Shown piece after piece: positions 44,525-58,741 of a stretch of DNA of 64,000 nucleotides. Each line of letters starts with the position of its first letter. Positions within the stretch are counted from its first letter, which is position 1. The stretch is from Pisolithus tinctorius (Eukaryota; Basidiomycota; Agaricomycetes; Boletales; Pisolithaceae), in NCBI GenBank assembly GCA_024663395.1, contig JANFAH010000105.1:1-64000 (forward strand), given 5' to 3'. The notes beneath the pieces were generated by a model. The model searched no databases, was not told the DNA's origin, and saw only the letters and a program-made list of their open reading frames with translations. The position numbers were made by a program, and so were the translations under genes.

Positions 44525-47500
44525 TCATGACGACGGTTCTAGGAAGGGGGGGAAGGGGACACCTTGCCGGTTCGCAGACTCCTGTAGAAGGGTTCGTACG
44601 TCGTTGACGTGGTGGTAACCTCCCCTCCATACTCCATCGCTTCCGCGCTCGCCCCAGTGGAAGGTGTGGAAGGTGTCGACTTCGAACCCCTCCGCCCATT
44701 TCTGCCGCACGAAGGATGCGTTGAATGGAGGCTGATATATCCACCACTTGTTTGATTTCGTCCATATAACAATTACTATCGGGGAAGAGGGTAGTGAGAT
44801 GATCACTCACATGATCAACGAATTGAATAGTTTCCCCAGGAGGCACTACAAGGTGCAGGGTGGTAGGAGTGGCGATTTCCAGGAAACAATTCGTTTCGAG
44901 GAAGAGTCCCAACACTTCCATGAAGAGCTTACGGTGGCGACCCGGTATGTACATAGTATCGGCTGATCCGCCTATAAGTCGCGTCTCACCGTCCGTGAGC
45001 GCTGCTAAACTTTCCCGGAGGTGCAAGGGCACTTTGTTGAAAGCTTCCATGCATTCTGAGACTCCGACATGTGGATCACTGGATGGTAGACGATGATAAG
45101 CATGTGGATTATATCTCTGAAGATGTTAAAATGCTGGCGAGGGAAACACACTCACCCCCACCTGCAAAATCAGAAATAGGCGTGGACTCAATCTCGTTTC
45201 GCGGGGTTGAAGTTGCAGCTCACTTACCACCAGTCTAGGCCCCACCCTCTCCAACTCTCCGTGAGATTCACAGACGGATCGGGAGAAATGTTAGCAACAG
45301 GTGCGTGCCGACTTGCATTCAGCGTTGCTTCGTGATACGTTTCGCCGAATGCTGGATTAGGAACAGGATGACCCCATGGGGAGTGGTACCAGAAAAGGCT
45401 TTGATTGAACTGTTGGAGACGAGGGACATTGAGCAGCGTATCGAACGGTGCCCACAGGTACCCGTCAAAGCATTCGTTGTCTTGTAAGGCGGTGTAGAGC
45501 ATATGGTGTGCCATCTTCAACGAGCATATCAGTAAACCGCTGCGATAAGTCCGCCACCACAAGCACGTGCGCACGCACCCGTCCTGCCATTTTATAATTC
45601 CAAGGGTCACTAAGATCTTCATCCGATTGGTATGAATCCACATAAACATCATAGGAATGAGCGAATCCTGCATCTTCGCGACTGGCAGGTCCGATGTAGA
45701 GTATCTGGAAGCTTGCAGTCAGCCTTGGGTGTTTGGTACTCGCACTCAGGGGCACTTGCGTTTGGGAAGTAGCTTGAGTATACTTCTTTATGGTAATCCA
45801 GGTTGGCATTGTATCGGGCATGACTGAAGAATACTATAAGGAGTATGTTGTCAAAATGTGAGTAGTTGCCCTGCGGCTGTGAGAACGAGTGGGAAGGCGA
45901 TTGCTTTGGTGTACACAATTGGGTGTTTTCAATATCTCCCAGACGATAACCGTTCCAAGACGCAGCCGGCGAGAAGCCGGCAATCCAGTAGGCCGAGATA
46001 GTATAGCTGTAAGCGAGAGAGAAAACAAACGCTAGCCCGACGATAGCTAGCCGAGTTTTCTGCAACGATCATTCAGCAAGCGATCATCACATGTGAATTC
46101 GAAACATGTACTCGGATTGGAGTCTCACACCATCCTTCTGGTGCTTGCCAGAGATGATGCAAGTAAATAACGCAAGCAATGATCATGAGGAGACAGCCAA
46201 GGAGAGCGAACGATGCTTGGTAGAATCGCAGTGCGAAACATGTAATTAGGAAAGTCGAGGCCAGGGAAGTTGAGATTCCCTGCATTACCGCATCATACCC
46301 TGTTAAGATGAGAATTTCGAGAACACCGATGGAGAACAATCGCACCCACGATGCACTATATATATTGCTGTGATATCCTTGCCCGCCTCGACTGCTACTG
46401 AGAACACGTTCGCGGGTGTGAGGCCACCGAGACATTCGTGGGTAGGAAATATTTGGAAAGCGGAAAGAGCCAATACTATGATGCATGAGGAAGCAAAAAT
46501 GATGGCATTGATAAGGTATATTGATCTTGATTGGTGAAGTCTATTAAGCTGCCAATAAGGACCGGTGAGACGTGTAGATTGCGGATATCACGACTACAAA
46601 CCATGTCTATTAGAGAAAAGAATGTTGAGTTGCAGAGTGCCAGTGCCAACAACAGGGACCATGGCGATGCATGTATATGGTCGATGAGCCCATCCTACCA
46701 TTTTTTTCAGATTGATTTTCAGTGTTTAGTAAAAGATGACTCCACATAAATACACACTCTTAAAATGAATAGCCCGGAGAACTAAGATCGGGATATTGTT
46801 AGTATCGTGCTGCACCTCTGTCTCTCATTAGGCGTTATATTACCTGAATAACTGCGGCATGCCAAAACGAAGCTGGAAACGTGCGGTTAAGGAATGTACG
46901 CAGAATCAATAGTATGCATAGGTTGGTTAAGGGGATGTTCAGGTACAATGTTGCCGTATCCGCGGATTCTCGACTCCTGGAATCCTATGGGAATGCTTTG
47001 AGCAACCAGAAGGGAATCAATGAAGTTCACATCGGACATACAACAAAGGTGCGAAGCGCGTATACCGCACTGGTGACTGTAACTATTAGCATCGATCGCA
47101 TGTCCCCGGGGCTCCAAGAAGTCAGGGTTGAGCGCCTTTCCAGGTCCGGGGAATCATCGTGATTGACAATCTCAGGTGATGGAACGAAGTCGTCCAACGC
47201 CTGCTCCTCGGTCGTTACTTCACGAAACGATCCTCGGTCGCATCTTCCTTGAATGAACCACGCGGCAAGAAAGTACCCCGACTTGAGAAGCTCAGTCGCG
47301 AGAATCTGCCACCGACAACCTTGCGCACCCGGCGCGACGGCACGGAAACCTTCGGCGAGTATCCATAACACAAGCGCAGAGACCTAGTAGTTGCCGGAAT
47401 GATACACATTGCCTAAAACTTGGGGATGCTCAGGCGTACCATGAGGGCAGCATTAGAGGGAAAAACAAGCGCGTTCAGGTATTCCCCGACCGCCATACTT

Positions 47501-47600
47501 GGTCAATCGTGGCCAGCCAATGAACGTAGGATAGTATTGTGTTCTCGGCAGAGATCGAGCTGGTTCCGAGTTCCCTCAAACACTAGAGCCCGATGCTGCG
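44525..47600 (-). CDS. Probable nucleotide-sugar transporter fused to a glycosyltransferase-like region
   Basis: The 3' half is well resolved: exons 46059-45760, 45704-45579, 45514-45228, 45078-44811 and 44746-44525 (401 codons). It starts with a signal-anchor helix (LAIVGLAFVFSLAYSYTISA), then FDNILLIVFFSHARYNANLD, ILYIGPASREDAGFAHSYDV, NECFDGYLWAPFDTLLNVPR, RLIGGSADTMYIPGRHRKLF and a C-terminal WAEGFEVDTFHTFHWGERGS. This looks like a Golgi glycosyltransferase-type luminal domain. The 5' half is membrane-embedded: CRWQILATELLKSGYFLAAW, ATLYLNIPLTNLCILLILRT, and YDAVMQGISTSLASTFLITC with FALLGCLLMIIACVIYL, the TM10-like end of SLC35A nucleotide-sugar carriers. A 52-nt phase-0 intron (46111-46060) joins them in one frame, and the luminal part has no start codon of its own. 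Exons between 46300 and 47600 are not fully resolved. The first intron of the luminal part is GC-AG. Confidence 0.5.
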
Positions 47601-47928
47601 GCAGATGTTAGCATTATTGAGTTATTCTCATGTCGACGTGGCGCGGCTGTCGTGACGTTATGCCAGCAAACAGGGGCAAACCGGCAACCTGTTCAGTAGT
47701 CAAGTGACCAGACCGTAGCATGATAACGAGGCAAGCCGTAACATAATCAACAGCTGCCTCGTAGACGTCTGGTCACCAGACTAACTTTCCAGATCATTGA
47801 TAAGTTTGGCAAAATAGATGGCATAATAATAAGTCGACCGCATAGTTGCTATGGATACACACACATCGGACATCGTACAGAGTTCGAACTTGAACATATC
47901 TTCTATACCCTCACCCGCAGATATAATG

Positions 47929-49430
<1,502 letters not shown>

Positions 49431-50803
49431 AGTGGGATCCACTGTGCGAAGAGAGAAAGAAGTAAGGCCTGTTGAAGACGATGGCAGTGGATTAAAAAAC
49501 TTACTGCCTTCTACGCTGAAGTCTATATACTTTTCCGTTGCAATCTGCAAAGATGGTTTGGAGCACAGTACCGTCGGTTGGGCTCCGATGGACCTTAAAG
49601 ATCTTTGAGGTTGGCGTCACTGATGCAATTTTATTGAGGATGTCTTGACGTGTCCATGTCTTATTACTCGAGTCATCATGGAGTGATGCGTCACTTGTAA
49701 CGGCCCGGCCGGCGTCCGGTGACGCTGTCAGACAGCAACTTTCACACCTCAGCGGCATTCTTCGCTCTTTTGCACGCACACCATCATGGATCTCTCGCAG
49801 CTTAATTCAGCAGAACAGGCTCACATGACAAAAATAATAGAAAAGAAACAAGTCCGTGTGAACCCGTCCTTTTTTTCATCGTCCGGGTTCATGGGGTATT
49901 CCAGATGCAAGACTTCTTGCGCCTGTATTCTGGTCTCGTAGAGAGGTGCTTCACCTCGTGCTGTAACGATTTCACCAGCAAGGCATTGTCTTCTAAAGAG
50001 GCATGTCAACCCCTGTTCCATTCACTTCGCATGTTTAGACGGCCTTCAGGAACAATGTGTTCTGAATTGTTCCGACAAGTTCTTGAAGCACTCGGAACGT
50101 GTCGGGCAGCGCTTCGCAGAGCTCAATGCAGGTTTGTCCTGTTGATAAGTCTTTTATAGTTGACATTGACAGGTTTTTTTTTCTTTCCTCAGAGGCGATG
50201 GGCGTACCAAAACCTTGATTCTAGATGTTTGCGCAATTTACCCCTACACGGTCGTAGTAATGATCCTTCGATGTTATCTTAATGCTATCGTCTGTCTCAC
50301 TCCGCACGAAAACCGGGTGCATGTCTCGGTGGGTATGCGCTTGTCGACAAGTTTGCACACCCGACTAGCGTCCCCCACGTTCGTCTTGCACTGTGGGAAC
50401 GCCTCGACCAATATCGTGGAACTCTACACTCTAACGCAAGCAGAACGACACGTTTTGCACGAATGCTACAGTCTTTTCCATACGCGAAGACAAACCGTTC
50501 GATATTCAGTGGCTTGTCATGCATGGTTTTCCGTGGAACCTGGACAATTCTGTCCGGGTGTAATATGAACCGTAACTAATTTTTAGGCGGTCGTCACACG
50601 TGTTCCACTCGTCGTTCACTTTGTTTGCTATTGTCCTGATAACCGGCGAAGTTTGTTGTTATCGTGGCTAGTTGCACGCTGCGAAGAGTGCTTGTGGGTA
50701 GTATTTCCTAATTACGGAATGCCCGTCCTACGCCCAGTCGTTCAGGTCCGCAGTGCCCAGTACTGAGTCCCAACCCTTTAGTGAAGTCAGCACGTAACTT
50801 ACT
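49431..50803. other. Intergenic region between divergent genes
   Basis: About 1.4 kb with the presumed promoters of DAHP synthase (minus) and peroxiredoxin (plus). A minus-strand frame at 49779-49501 (containing TWTRQDILNKIASVTP) could be a 5' exon or an unrelated short gene; support is weak. The stretch 49800-50800 holds nothing recognisable. Confidence 0.35.
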
Positions 50804-51676
50804 ATGGCTCCTCATCCTCTCGTCGATAAGGGAACACCGTCGTTCACGCTTCTCGATGCAAATGGAGAATCATTCAAGTTTCCACCGGAGGAAGGAGGCA
50901 AACGCATAGAGAAACCTATAGCAGTTTTCTTCTACCCTCAGTCTGGTATCGACACTCGCAGGCTGTCAATATTTTTGGTATCTCATGTGCACACAGGCAC
51001 CTTTGGTTGCACTCGTGAAGCTTGTCAATTTCGTGATGCGCTGGCTGGTGGGCAACCGCTTCCGTAGCGGACAGGGGCTCAGGGAGAGTTGACCTCACTG
51101 TCTCGCTCGCTTTCTAGAGAACGAGATATTCAAGCGCTCAGATGTTCAAGTAATTGGTATCAGCGCTGATCCGGTGGAAAAGCAAAAGTCTTTTGTTGAA
51201 AAGAATCGTCTTTCCGTGAGCCGGGTGGTAATCCTGAAATATTCGAATGGTTTTGCTAATCTACGTTTACCTTCCGCTCTAGTTCCCAGTCCTGAGCGAC
51301 CAAGATCATGTTGCCCACAATACCTTTCAAGTCGGAAGGGGCTTGCTCGGTTTGACGGATGCTCGCACAACATTTGTTATTGATAGCGGAGGCATCATCA
51401 GGTACATTTAGAGCACTTGCCCGCAAATTAAATTCGGCTTTTTTTCTAACCCCCCGTTGCAGAGGTGTACTGAGCGCTACAATGAACTATAGCGCGCATG
51501 CCAAGTTTGTTACGAAGGAACTCGAGAAGATACAAGAATCTGAAGGGAAGACTGGGGCCCAACCGGGCGAGGGCGCCGGACAAGAACAACAGGCGCGGCC
51601 TCCGACTCCAGATAATCCAGATCCCTCCCCTGAAGGAGATGAAATGGGCCGCGCAGTGAGCACGGTCTGCGGCTAG
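50804..51676 (+). CDS. Peroxiredoxin, PrxQ/BCP type
   Basis: Exons begin 50804-50945, 50997-51047 and 51118 onward; later exons end at the stop at 51676. The protein starts MAPHPLVDKGTPSFTLLDAN. The peroxidatic Cys52 and resolving Cys57 sit five residues apart in TFGCTREACQFRD, the PrxQ arrangement. IGISADPVEKQKSFVEKN, FPVLSDQDHVAHNTFQVGRG and ARTTFVIDSGGIIRGVLSAT complete the thioredoxin fold. These enzymes reduce peroxides with electrons from thioredoxin; fungal Dot5-like forms are often nuclear. A low-complexity, Gln/Pro/acidic C-terminal tail of about 45 residues (GEGAGQEQQARPPTPDNPDP) is added. Phases are consistent through five exons. Confidence 0.88.
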
Positions 51677-52055
51677 GCCGGTGTACTTGCATGATCACTG
51701 ATGCGTGTTATCTACGACTGATTGCCACGTTACGACTGCTCCGTCTGTAAATTTGTTTCTGTGTAGTGTTTACTGATGTACTAGTACTATGAATTTTGAG
51801 ATCTTGAGATCCATCGCTTGGTCCGTGGGAAGTGCAAGTCCATGGGACCGACGCGGTCTTTCTGAGGAAATAGAACAGTGCACGTGACCACGCGTCTGCC
51901 TCGTGTCTGTTCGAGTTTGAGTTTGAGTTGCACAAAGGCTATCGGTTGTCTTTCGTCGTCGGGCTACCAGCAAACAGCTGTCGGAGGGTTTGTGCATTTG
52001 CATTTCGTTTTCTTTCTATCAGGTTGCCATCGACAAAGGCAAGTCAATCAAGTCC

Positions 52056-55000
52056 ATGTTTTCTTCCAGCTCCGTGTCGCCCACACTCGGCGAGCATCGC
52101 GTCTCTCCCCCGCGGACACCCCCAACCAGTGCCGTGGACGCTCTGAAGATCCCCCGCCAATCTTCCACCTCACCCTCCGATGACTCTTCCATCATCGAGC
52201 TCTCCTTTGACTATGAACTTGACTCCGCCGGTAACTATGTCCGCATCTCAAAAGGCTCTTCGCGTTCCAATGACTCAACTCCACCTACCCCTCACGAGAT
52301 GCTGCTCGACGGTCCACTCATTGCCAAATCCTCTTCTCCGCCTGGCACGCTAGCATCATACGCCTACACTAAACCCCCTTCGCCTATTCTCCTTAACACC
52401 CCAGCACCGACTCGTAACTCGCTCTCCCAATCGGATGGCGCTTACAGCGCGCCATCCGATCAGCTTCAGCATAGACCTCCATCAGGGGCTACCGGATCCT
52501 CCTTGCGGTCCTTCCAACGAGTCGCGTCTGGTCCTGCGGTCTTGACACCAGCCGCACAAACTGCACTCCGAGCACCTGTGTCTACTGGACTGCGTGGTAC
52601 TGGTCGTAAACTCGGTAGACCACAACGCATTCCTCTGGACGACTATCGTGAACAGCAGGTCGAAGAACGCGATGACTTGCTACGCGTTCCTGGGGAGTGG
52701 GATTCACGTGTCCAAGAAGAGAAAGAAAATATCATCTCGTCATCAGATGGCGGCGAAGGGATGCTTTCCGACAATGCTGTGAAACGAGTATCTCCCCGGT
52801 TAGTAGGCCGATCTGCTTCTCTCAGCCAGGTAGACGGTCGTGCAATCTCTGGGCTTCCCACTCGTGCATATGGATCCATGGCACCCAGCGCAGTGGGCGC
52901 GTCCCGCCCACCATTACAGTCTAGCCGGCAGATTATGCCGGGACCGAATCGCGCAGGTCGGATTTTGATGGGCGCGAAGTATGGCGTAGGCGCCAACGGA
53001 TTTGACAGAATTAATGAACACGAGGGGAGCGAGAGCGAAGCTGGCGGAGAATACGCGGGGGAAGATACAGATCCTGGTATGTGTGCGTCCAACAATAACC
53101 GAGGTGATCCAACTCAGGTAATGGCTACTCAGCTAGCGACGAACCACAACCTTTGAACGGTCAATATCGTCATCGGAATTATGCCCCTACTCTCACTCAA
53201 TCCAGCAATACTCGCCCTAGGCGGTCAGCAAGCCTGAGCGACGCTTCTGCCGGTAAGTGAGACTTGTTCTCTTCCTTGACTGGAATGCTGAACACATGAC
53301 ACCAAGGCGATGAACGTCACTCACCACGAGTACAGTCCGTTCTTCCGACCGGTCAGAGCCAATTTGCTGTGAGACCTGGGTCAAGCCTAGGTCTCAACAC
53401 GGCACCACGCGCAAGACGCATGACAGTTGACCAGGAAGGTATGCGAGTTTCGCTTAGGTCTCTCGGAACACAATTTTTTAGACCGTTTTCTACTCTCAGA
53501 TTATCCGCAAGAATACGCCCGACGACAGGCAGAAGACGCTCCTAAAGACTTAGTCTCCCAATATCCCCGGCAATCCCCTTCTCCTACGCACATGTCCCAG
53601 GCAGCACACTTACGTGCACAGACTCACCAAAGACGGGACTCAGATACCATCCGCACACCTGCAAACGACCTACCCAACGTTCCCTCTCCTACAGCGATCG
53701 AACACATACCTGGCCGGTTATCTCCCAAAACAAGGTCACTCCTTTCCCAGCAGCAGTCCATACCTTCTGTTCAAATCCAACCCCCTCTTGCATCCCATGC
53801 GCAAGGACAAGCGTATCACCGTCGCAGCCCGACTGCTCCTGAACCACCTACCACCAGTGGTGCACTCGCTCCCCCACCAGGAACGGGCGTACAACCAAAC
53901 GGAAAGACGTGGACTGCCGGTGACGAACGTGTGGAGAGCGAGTCGGAAGCAAAGGGAGCCCCGAAAGAGCGGATGAGACCAGCGCCGCCCCCACCATCAG
54001 CAGCAGCTCCTGCAGTATCGGCCCCTCCACCAGTGCCTGTACGAAACCACAACATCTGCGTGAACAAGAAAGTCTACGCCCGGCTTGATCTGATCGGCAA
54101 GGGAGGGTCGTCGCGTGTCTATCGAGTAATGAACGCGGCAAATGAAATATTTGCCATCAAGCGCGTGTCGCTCGACAAAACAGATGCAGAAACCATGAAG
54201 GGCTACATGAACGAGATCGCCCTGTTGAAGCGTCTCGAGGGGAACAATAGAATCATTCAGCTGTTTGACTCAGAGGTGAAGGGAGGACCGGGGGGAACGA
54301 AAGGACACTTGATGCTCGTGATGGAATGTGGCGAAGTTGATTTGGCAAAGCTGCTGCAAGAACAGCAGAAAGAACCGCTGAATATGGTTTGGGTATCATA
54401 TTACTGGCAACAGGTACGCTTATCGCTTGACATGATGTTATCCATGTGCCAATTGCCCGATGCAGATGCTGCAAGCTGTGCATGTAATACACGAAGAGAA
54501 GATCGTACACTCGGACTTGAAACCTGCGAACTTCGTGCTTGTTCGAGGGCAGTTGAAATTAATTGACTTTGGGATTGCAAATGCTATCGCCAACGATACG
54601 ACTAATATTCAGCGAGATCATCAGGTATATTGCTCTTCTGCCTTTCACTGGTTTGGTCTGATGATCGAGTGTGAAGATTGGTACCGTCAACTACATGTCT
54701 CCGGAGGCCATCGAACTGCCTGATGGCATGAGACGCCTGAAGGTCGGCCGACCAAGCGACGTATGGTCACTTGGTTGCATTCTTTACCAGATGGTCTATG
54801 GGCAGCCTCCCTTCCAACACCTTTCAGTTTACCAAAAAATGAAGGCCATTCCCGATCTCGCTCACGTTATCGACTTCCCCGAGTACAGCGTGCCCAGTAT
54901 AGTCAACAAGAATGGAGAACGCAAAAAGCTCGAACATCTGAAACGCCGTGTTAGGGCTGATGTCATCCGCGGCATGCGGAGCTGTTTAGCCCGGAATCCA

Positions 55001-55344
55001 AAGGAAAGGGCAACTATACCAGAGCTTTTGGAGCAGGAGTGGTTGGCATTGCGAGAACGTGAGCATGCACACAGTTACATCTCCCCAACTATTTGACTCA
55101 CGTGAAACAGCTGAGGTACCCACGGCGAAACCTTCGCTCGCGAGCGATGAGACTATCATTAATCCATACTATATGAAACAACTGCTGGAATATGGTATAA
55201 AACTCGGGAAGCAATCTGGTAACATCGATCCGGAGAATTTGGCCAAGGAGGCTGAGGTAGGTCTGCATTGTCGTCTGCAAGCCACCTGCTCATGTTGTAC
55301 TACAACAGCGGCTCGTCCAAGAGCTCAAAGCACTTGAAACTTGA
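52056..55344 (+). CDS. MPS1: Spindle-checkpoint kinase Mps1 (TTK)
   Basis: Eight exons: 52056-53076, 53118-53252, 53307-53438, 53500-54413, 54466-54624, 54677-55058, 55111-55256 and 55324-55344; 969 aa. The N-terminal 600 residues are disordered and Ser/Pro-rich. The kinase domain has [29 protein letters not shown] (Lys), [104 protein letters not shown] and [28 protein letters not shown] and the HSDLKPANF loop are diagnostic for Mps1. It works at kinetochores and spindle pole bodies. The conserved extension [20 protein letters not shown] follows. The last exon is 21 nt. All catalytic residues are present. Confidence 0.95.
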
Positions 55345-55942
55345 TGATACCATCACCCTCGCATTCTCAATTGCATTGGCGCATCATTGTATATGTCAAC
55401 CACAGGAGACTATCTCCGTTGCACTTCTGTATGCGGCGAGCCTACATTCCAACTCATGTATGTACACCTATGATTTACCACTATGCTTTTCCCGCCACAC
55501 ATGTATTCTTGGCTAGAACTCTGCATCTCTGGCTTTAAACCGAATACTCGGACACTACTGCATTCGTCTCTGGTTGTCTTCGCTATCCTAGCTGTCGCCC
55601 GCATTCTCATCCGTCTCTTGTCTCTTCGACCTTTCTCCCTTTTCGCATTTTGCAGCAAGTTTCTTCTTCCTTAATCACTTATTGTTCTTTTTCGTATTTC
55701 GAGAGTCATCTGGATGGTATTCTGGCTACTGCGGTCGGACGTCCATATGATACGACCTGTATATACCTTTGCATATGGTGTAGAAATACAAGGCAGACCT
55801 TTGAACATCCGTCGGCTGGCAAGCTACCTACCGCTCCGATGACGTGTACCCCGGCGCTTGTCAAGGACGTTTTCCCAACGTTTCCTCATGATGAACACCT
55901 TTTTCACTGAGTTGCGCTTCCAAGTCTGAATCTGCTACCCCG

Positions 55943-57243
55943 ATGGCTCACCTGTCGGCAGACGTGTTTGGGGACTCCTTCATGCACTCTGGGGAAGCCA
56001 GTCCATCGACGCCCAAGCTCCAGTTGCATCTGTCTATCCCAATACCTTCTCGTGACCACACGTATTACATAGCAGACGGTAATACCGTGCTGCTTGTCGA
56101 GAACACGCTATTCAAGGTCAGACCACTGCTTTTGATCGTGAAAAAACCGGCGATCTCAGCCCCTAATCCTGTGTGATTTCCCTGCCAGGTTCACCGATCG
56201 ACACTGACCAAAGATGCCTCAACGTTCGACAGCATGTTTTCCCTTGACTCGGATCTGCGCTCTAGCTCTCACGTACAGTCTGTCAATTCGGCCGTAACGA
56301 CTGTCGGACCTGAGGGTGAAAACGACGACAACCCAATTAGGTTGCAGGGTGATACCGCAGATCAGTTCCGGGCCCTATTGTGGGCGTTGTACTCGCTGTA
56401 CGTATACCATTTACTCCCGCTACATAGTTAGAGTGGAGGGTTTTTACTGATGCATGTGTCGTGACCAGGCCCCACGAACTTTCCGTTGCGTTGACCCCCG
56501 AAGCAAATCCTTCGCAGCTATTCAACCTTGCTCGCATATCTCATAAATACGAATTTCGGTCCATAGAGGCATGGGCACTGAATGCTCTGACGCAAGTATA
56601 CACCCGTCCGATGCATTCTCCAAGCATTAAAGAATTGGATGGACCAACTTTAGAGCAACTCACGGAGCTTGCTTCCCTTTGCGAACAACGTGATCTGCTG
56701 GAGGCTGCTACACAGAGGTGGAGAAGGCGCATTGCCTCCGGCAAAGACATTTCCCTCGCTATCAACGTCGCCGAACGACTCAACTTGCGCGCCCTTCTCG
56801 GACGGGCATATTATGCCATGTTACTGCAGGGACGCGAAGTCTGGGATGCAGACGGGTACCTCACGCGGACGCAGATTATCCGGCTGCTTTCTGGTCACTA
56901 TGCTCTTGGCCGACTTTGGGAACGTCTTCCGAATGAACCCCCGCCACTCACTCACAGTTCCCGGTGCATGGGCGCTGCTCTGGTGCGGTGCAATCAGACA
57001 TGGGCAGCGCTTTGGAAATCAATGATGGACATGGGCAGGCAGGGTGTGTTGCTGCAGTACCCTGATGTGGAAGGGAAGCTCGTGCTTGCTGAGGGGATGT
57101 TGAAAACGCTTATGGAACGGGATATGCCGGCACCTGGATTGCTGGAGGCCATGCCGTGGTGTAAGGAGCAAACATTGACAGCAACTGCTGGAAAGATAAG
57201 GGAGATTCAGGAGTCCCTGGTGGACTATTTCACAGACGTTTGA
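55943..57243 (+). CDS. BTB/POZ domain protein
   Basis: Exons 55943-56116, 56189-56397 and 56469-57243 give 385 aa. The BTB fold is seen in TVLLVENTLFKVHRSTLTKD, STFDSMFSLDS, DDNPIRLQGDTADQFRALLW, ALYSLPHELSV, then FNLARISHKYEFRSIEAWAL and the helical tail (LERLNLRALLGRAYYAMLLQ with an Arg-rich segment). Such proteins are numerous in basidiomycetes and usually uncharacterised; some are Cullin-3 adaptors. Its own target is unknown. The region 55345-55942 upstream has only short frames and probably holds the promoter and the MPS1 3' UTR. Confidence 0.88.
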
Positions 57244-57310
57244 CGACATTTGTGACGGATTGGTCATGGGGGGCCGCACCAGGCCGCATACTGTAATATA
57301 TATTTTCTTG

Positions 57311-58014
57311 TCAGTGAAGGTACTCGGAATAGAGACAATAGTGGGGTTGGAAGACAGGCGAGCACAATGAGCAAGGATGGACGTGATGATGGATAGCGTC
57401 AGCACCAAACGTCCACTGCAATTCTCTGGCAGCCCACTCTTCGTATAGTATACCCATCAAGAAGATATCATCCCAACGCCCGCTCATCCACCAAAACCGC
57501 CGTTTTCTCCCTTCTATCCTGAAACCTCTATTACGGCGCGAATAAGGCGTGAAACGCATAAACTTGAGTCGTATACATTCACTCACATTTTTTGGTAGAC
57601 TGCTATGGCCCTTAGATTACTTGACAATACCGTTAACGAAATTCTTTGAAGGTCGAACCATCTAAACGAATAGTCGACCATATAATGTGTTGCCTCCGTC
57701 CCATAGCCGTTATTCCAGAATTTCGGCAGGAGACATATGGCGAAACTGCCCTCAAGGAAGTGCTTGGTATCTGTGACGGTAACCATTGCCTGTCCCATAA
57801 ACTCGCCAGTACTTTTAAGTCTGATGATGGCAGCGAAGGCTGCACGTTCCATGCTCAGACGAAGCCTCTCCCGGAATTTCGGACTTCGAGGTGAAACCTC
57901 GTCGTGGAGGACGAGAGGCCAAACGAGGGGGTTACCGCAGAGACTCGTAAGATCGTCCAAATCAGCCTCTGTGTATGGGCACAGGAGGAGACGCTCTGTA
58001 GTGAAGCCGGCCAT
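57311..58014 (-). CDS. GNAT family N-acetyltransferase
   Basis: Exons 58014-57587 and 57527-57311 give 214 aa. The start MAGFTTERLLLCPYTEADLD and FLEGSFAICLLPKFWNNGYG, then TEATHYMVDYSFRWFDLQRI show the RimJ/RimL-like acetyltransferase fold with the acetyl-CoA loop NNGYGTEA. Exon 2 restores YQKIGFRIEGRKRRFWWMSG, then WDDIFLMGILYEEWAAREL, the usual C-terminus. About 35 extra residues follow, including HHHVHPCSLCSPV. The substrate is unknown. It converges on the BTB gene with 67 bp between stops, so 3' UTRs overlap. An upstream start at 58038 is non-ATG and rejected. Confidence 0.85.
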
Positions 58015-58741
58015 GAGAGGGTGGAAGAGCTTGAGCAAATATGGAGTATTTTGATTTTATACGGGATCAATTGGGAGGACTGTCACGACGGATGTGTTGG
58101 TTGCGCAGTCCGAACCCCAACTGGTTGATCGCAGCATGCAATAACCTTGCCAATTCCGTTGAGACGCCCCCGATGGAAAAAAGGTATAGACGAAAGTCAT
58201 TTGACTTTGCTTGCGCTTCCATTAGGGACACGCGGTGCAGACGCCCCGCGATGCACTCTGTAGAAAGCGCTCATAAACCAGAGCACCCACAAGTAAGCGA
58301 AACTCCCCGCATCGATGTACCGTATTGCTGCGGACAGTGAAGACTCCTGGCTGCGGCCGATGCTCCGTTGTCAAAACGCAGCAGGAATACGCCACTGTCC
58401 ATGTGAGAGCGGAACGTCATCGAGTCGCGTGGTAACTTACGTCTTGGTCAATACCATGATTTGGGTTATTAGTGGGAGCACAGCACGGGTAACGAGCCAT
58501 ACCGGTCAGTCAAGTACATTTAAGTATGTCCTGGTGCCGAAGGATGACGGATGCCATTAAGTCAGTTTGATATCCACCAGCTGTAGGCGCCAGCATCACT
58601 CAGCCGCCATGTGCTATGAACATGAGTCGCGCCGCTCGGTACCTTAAATCTGCTTATCAGGCACTAAGTCAGGTAAGTTAGTATATAGTAACTTGTATCG
58701 GGAGACCAGTCGGCGTCAACGCACCTGGCAAGTACGCGACC
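58015..58741. other. Intergenic region between divergent genes
   Basis: About 730 bp between GNAT and dienelactone hydrolase starts. No supported gene; promoters presumably lie here. Confidence 0.45.

Noticed and set aside
44678..44700. tRNA B-box-like string TTCGAACCC
   Set aside because: It lies in a well-supported exon and no cloverleaf can be built around it. Other such strings in the window fail likewise.
46073..46486. Separate small membrane-protein gene ending at 46073
   Set aside because: Only its second half is in the carrier's frame; its first half is the wrong frame of another exon, and a phase-0 intron links it to the downstream region.
52643..53095. 150-aa antisense frame in the MPS1 N-terminus
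   Set aside because: Low-complexity coding sequence is often open on the other strand; no support for a gene.
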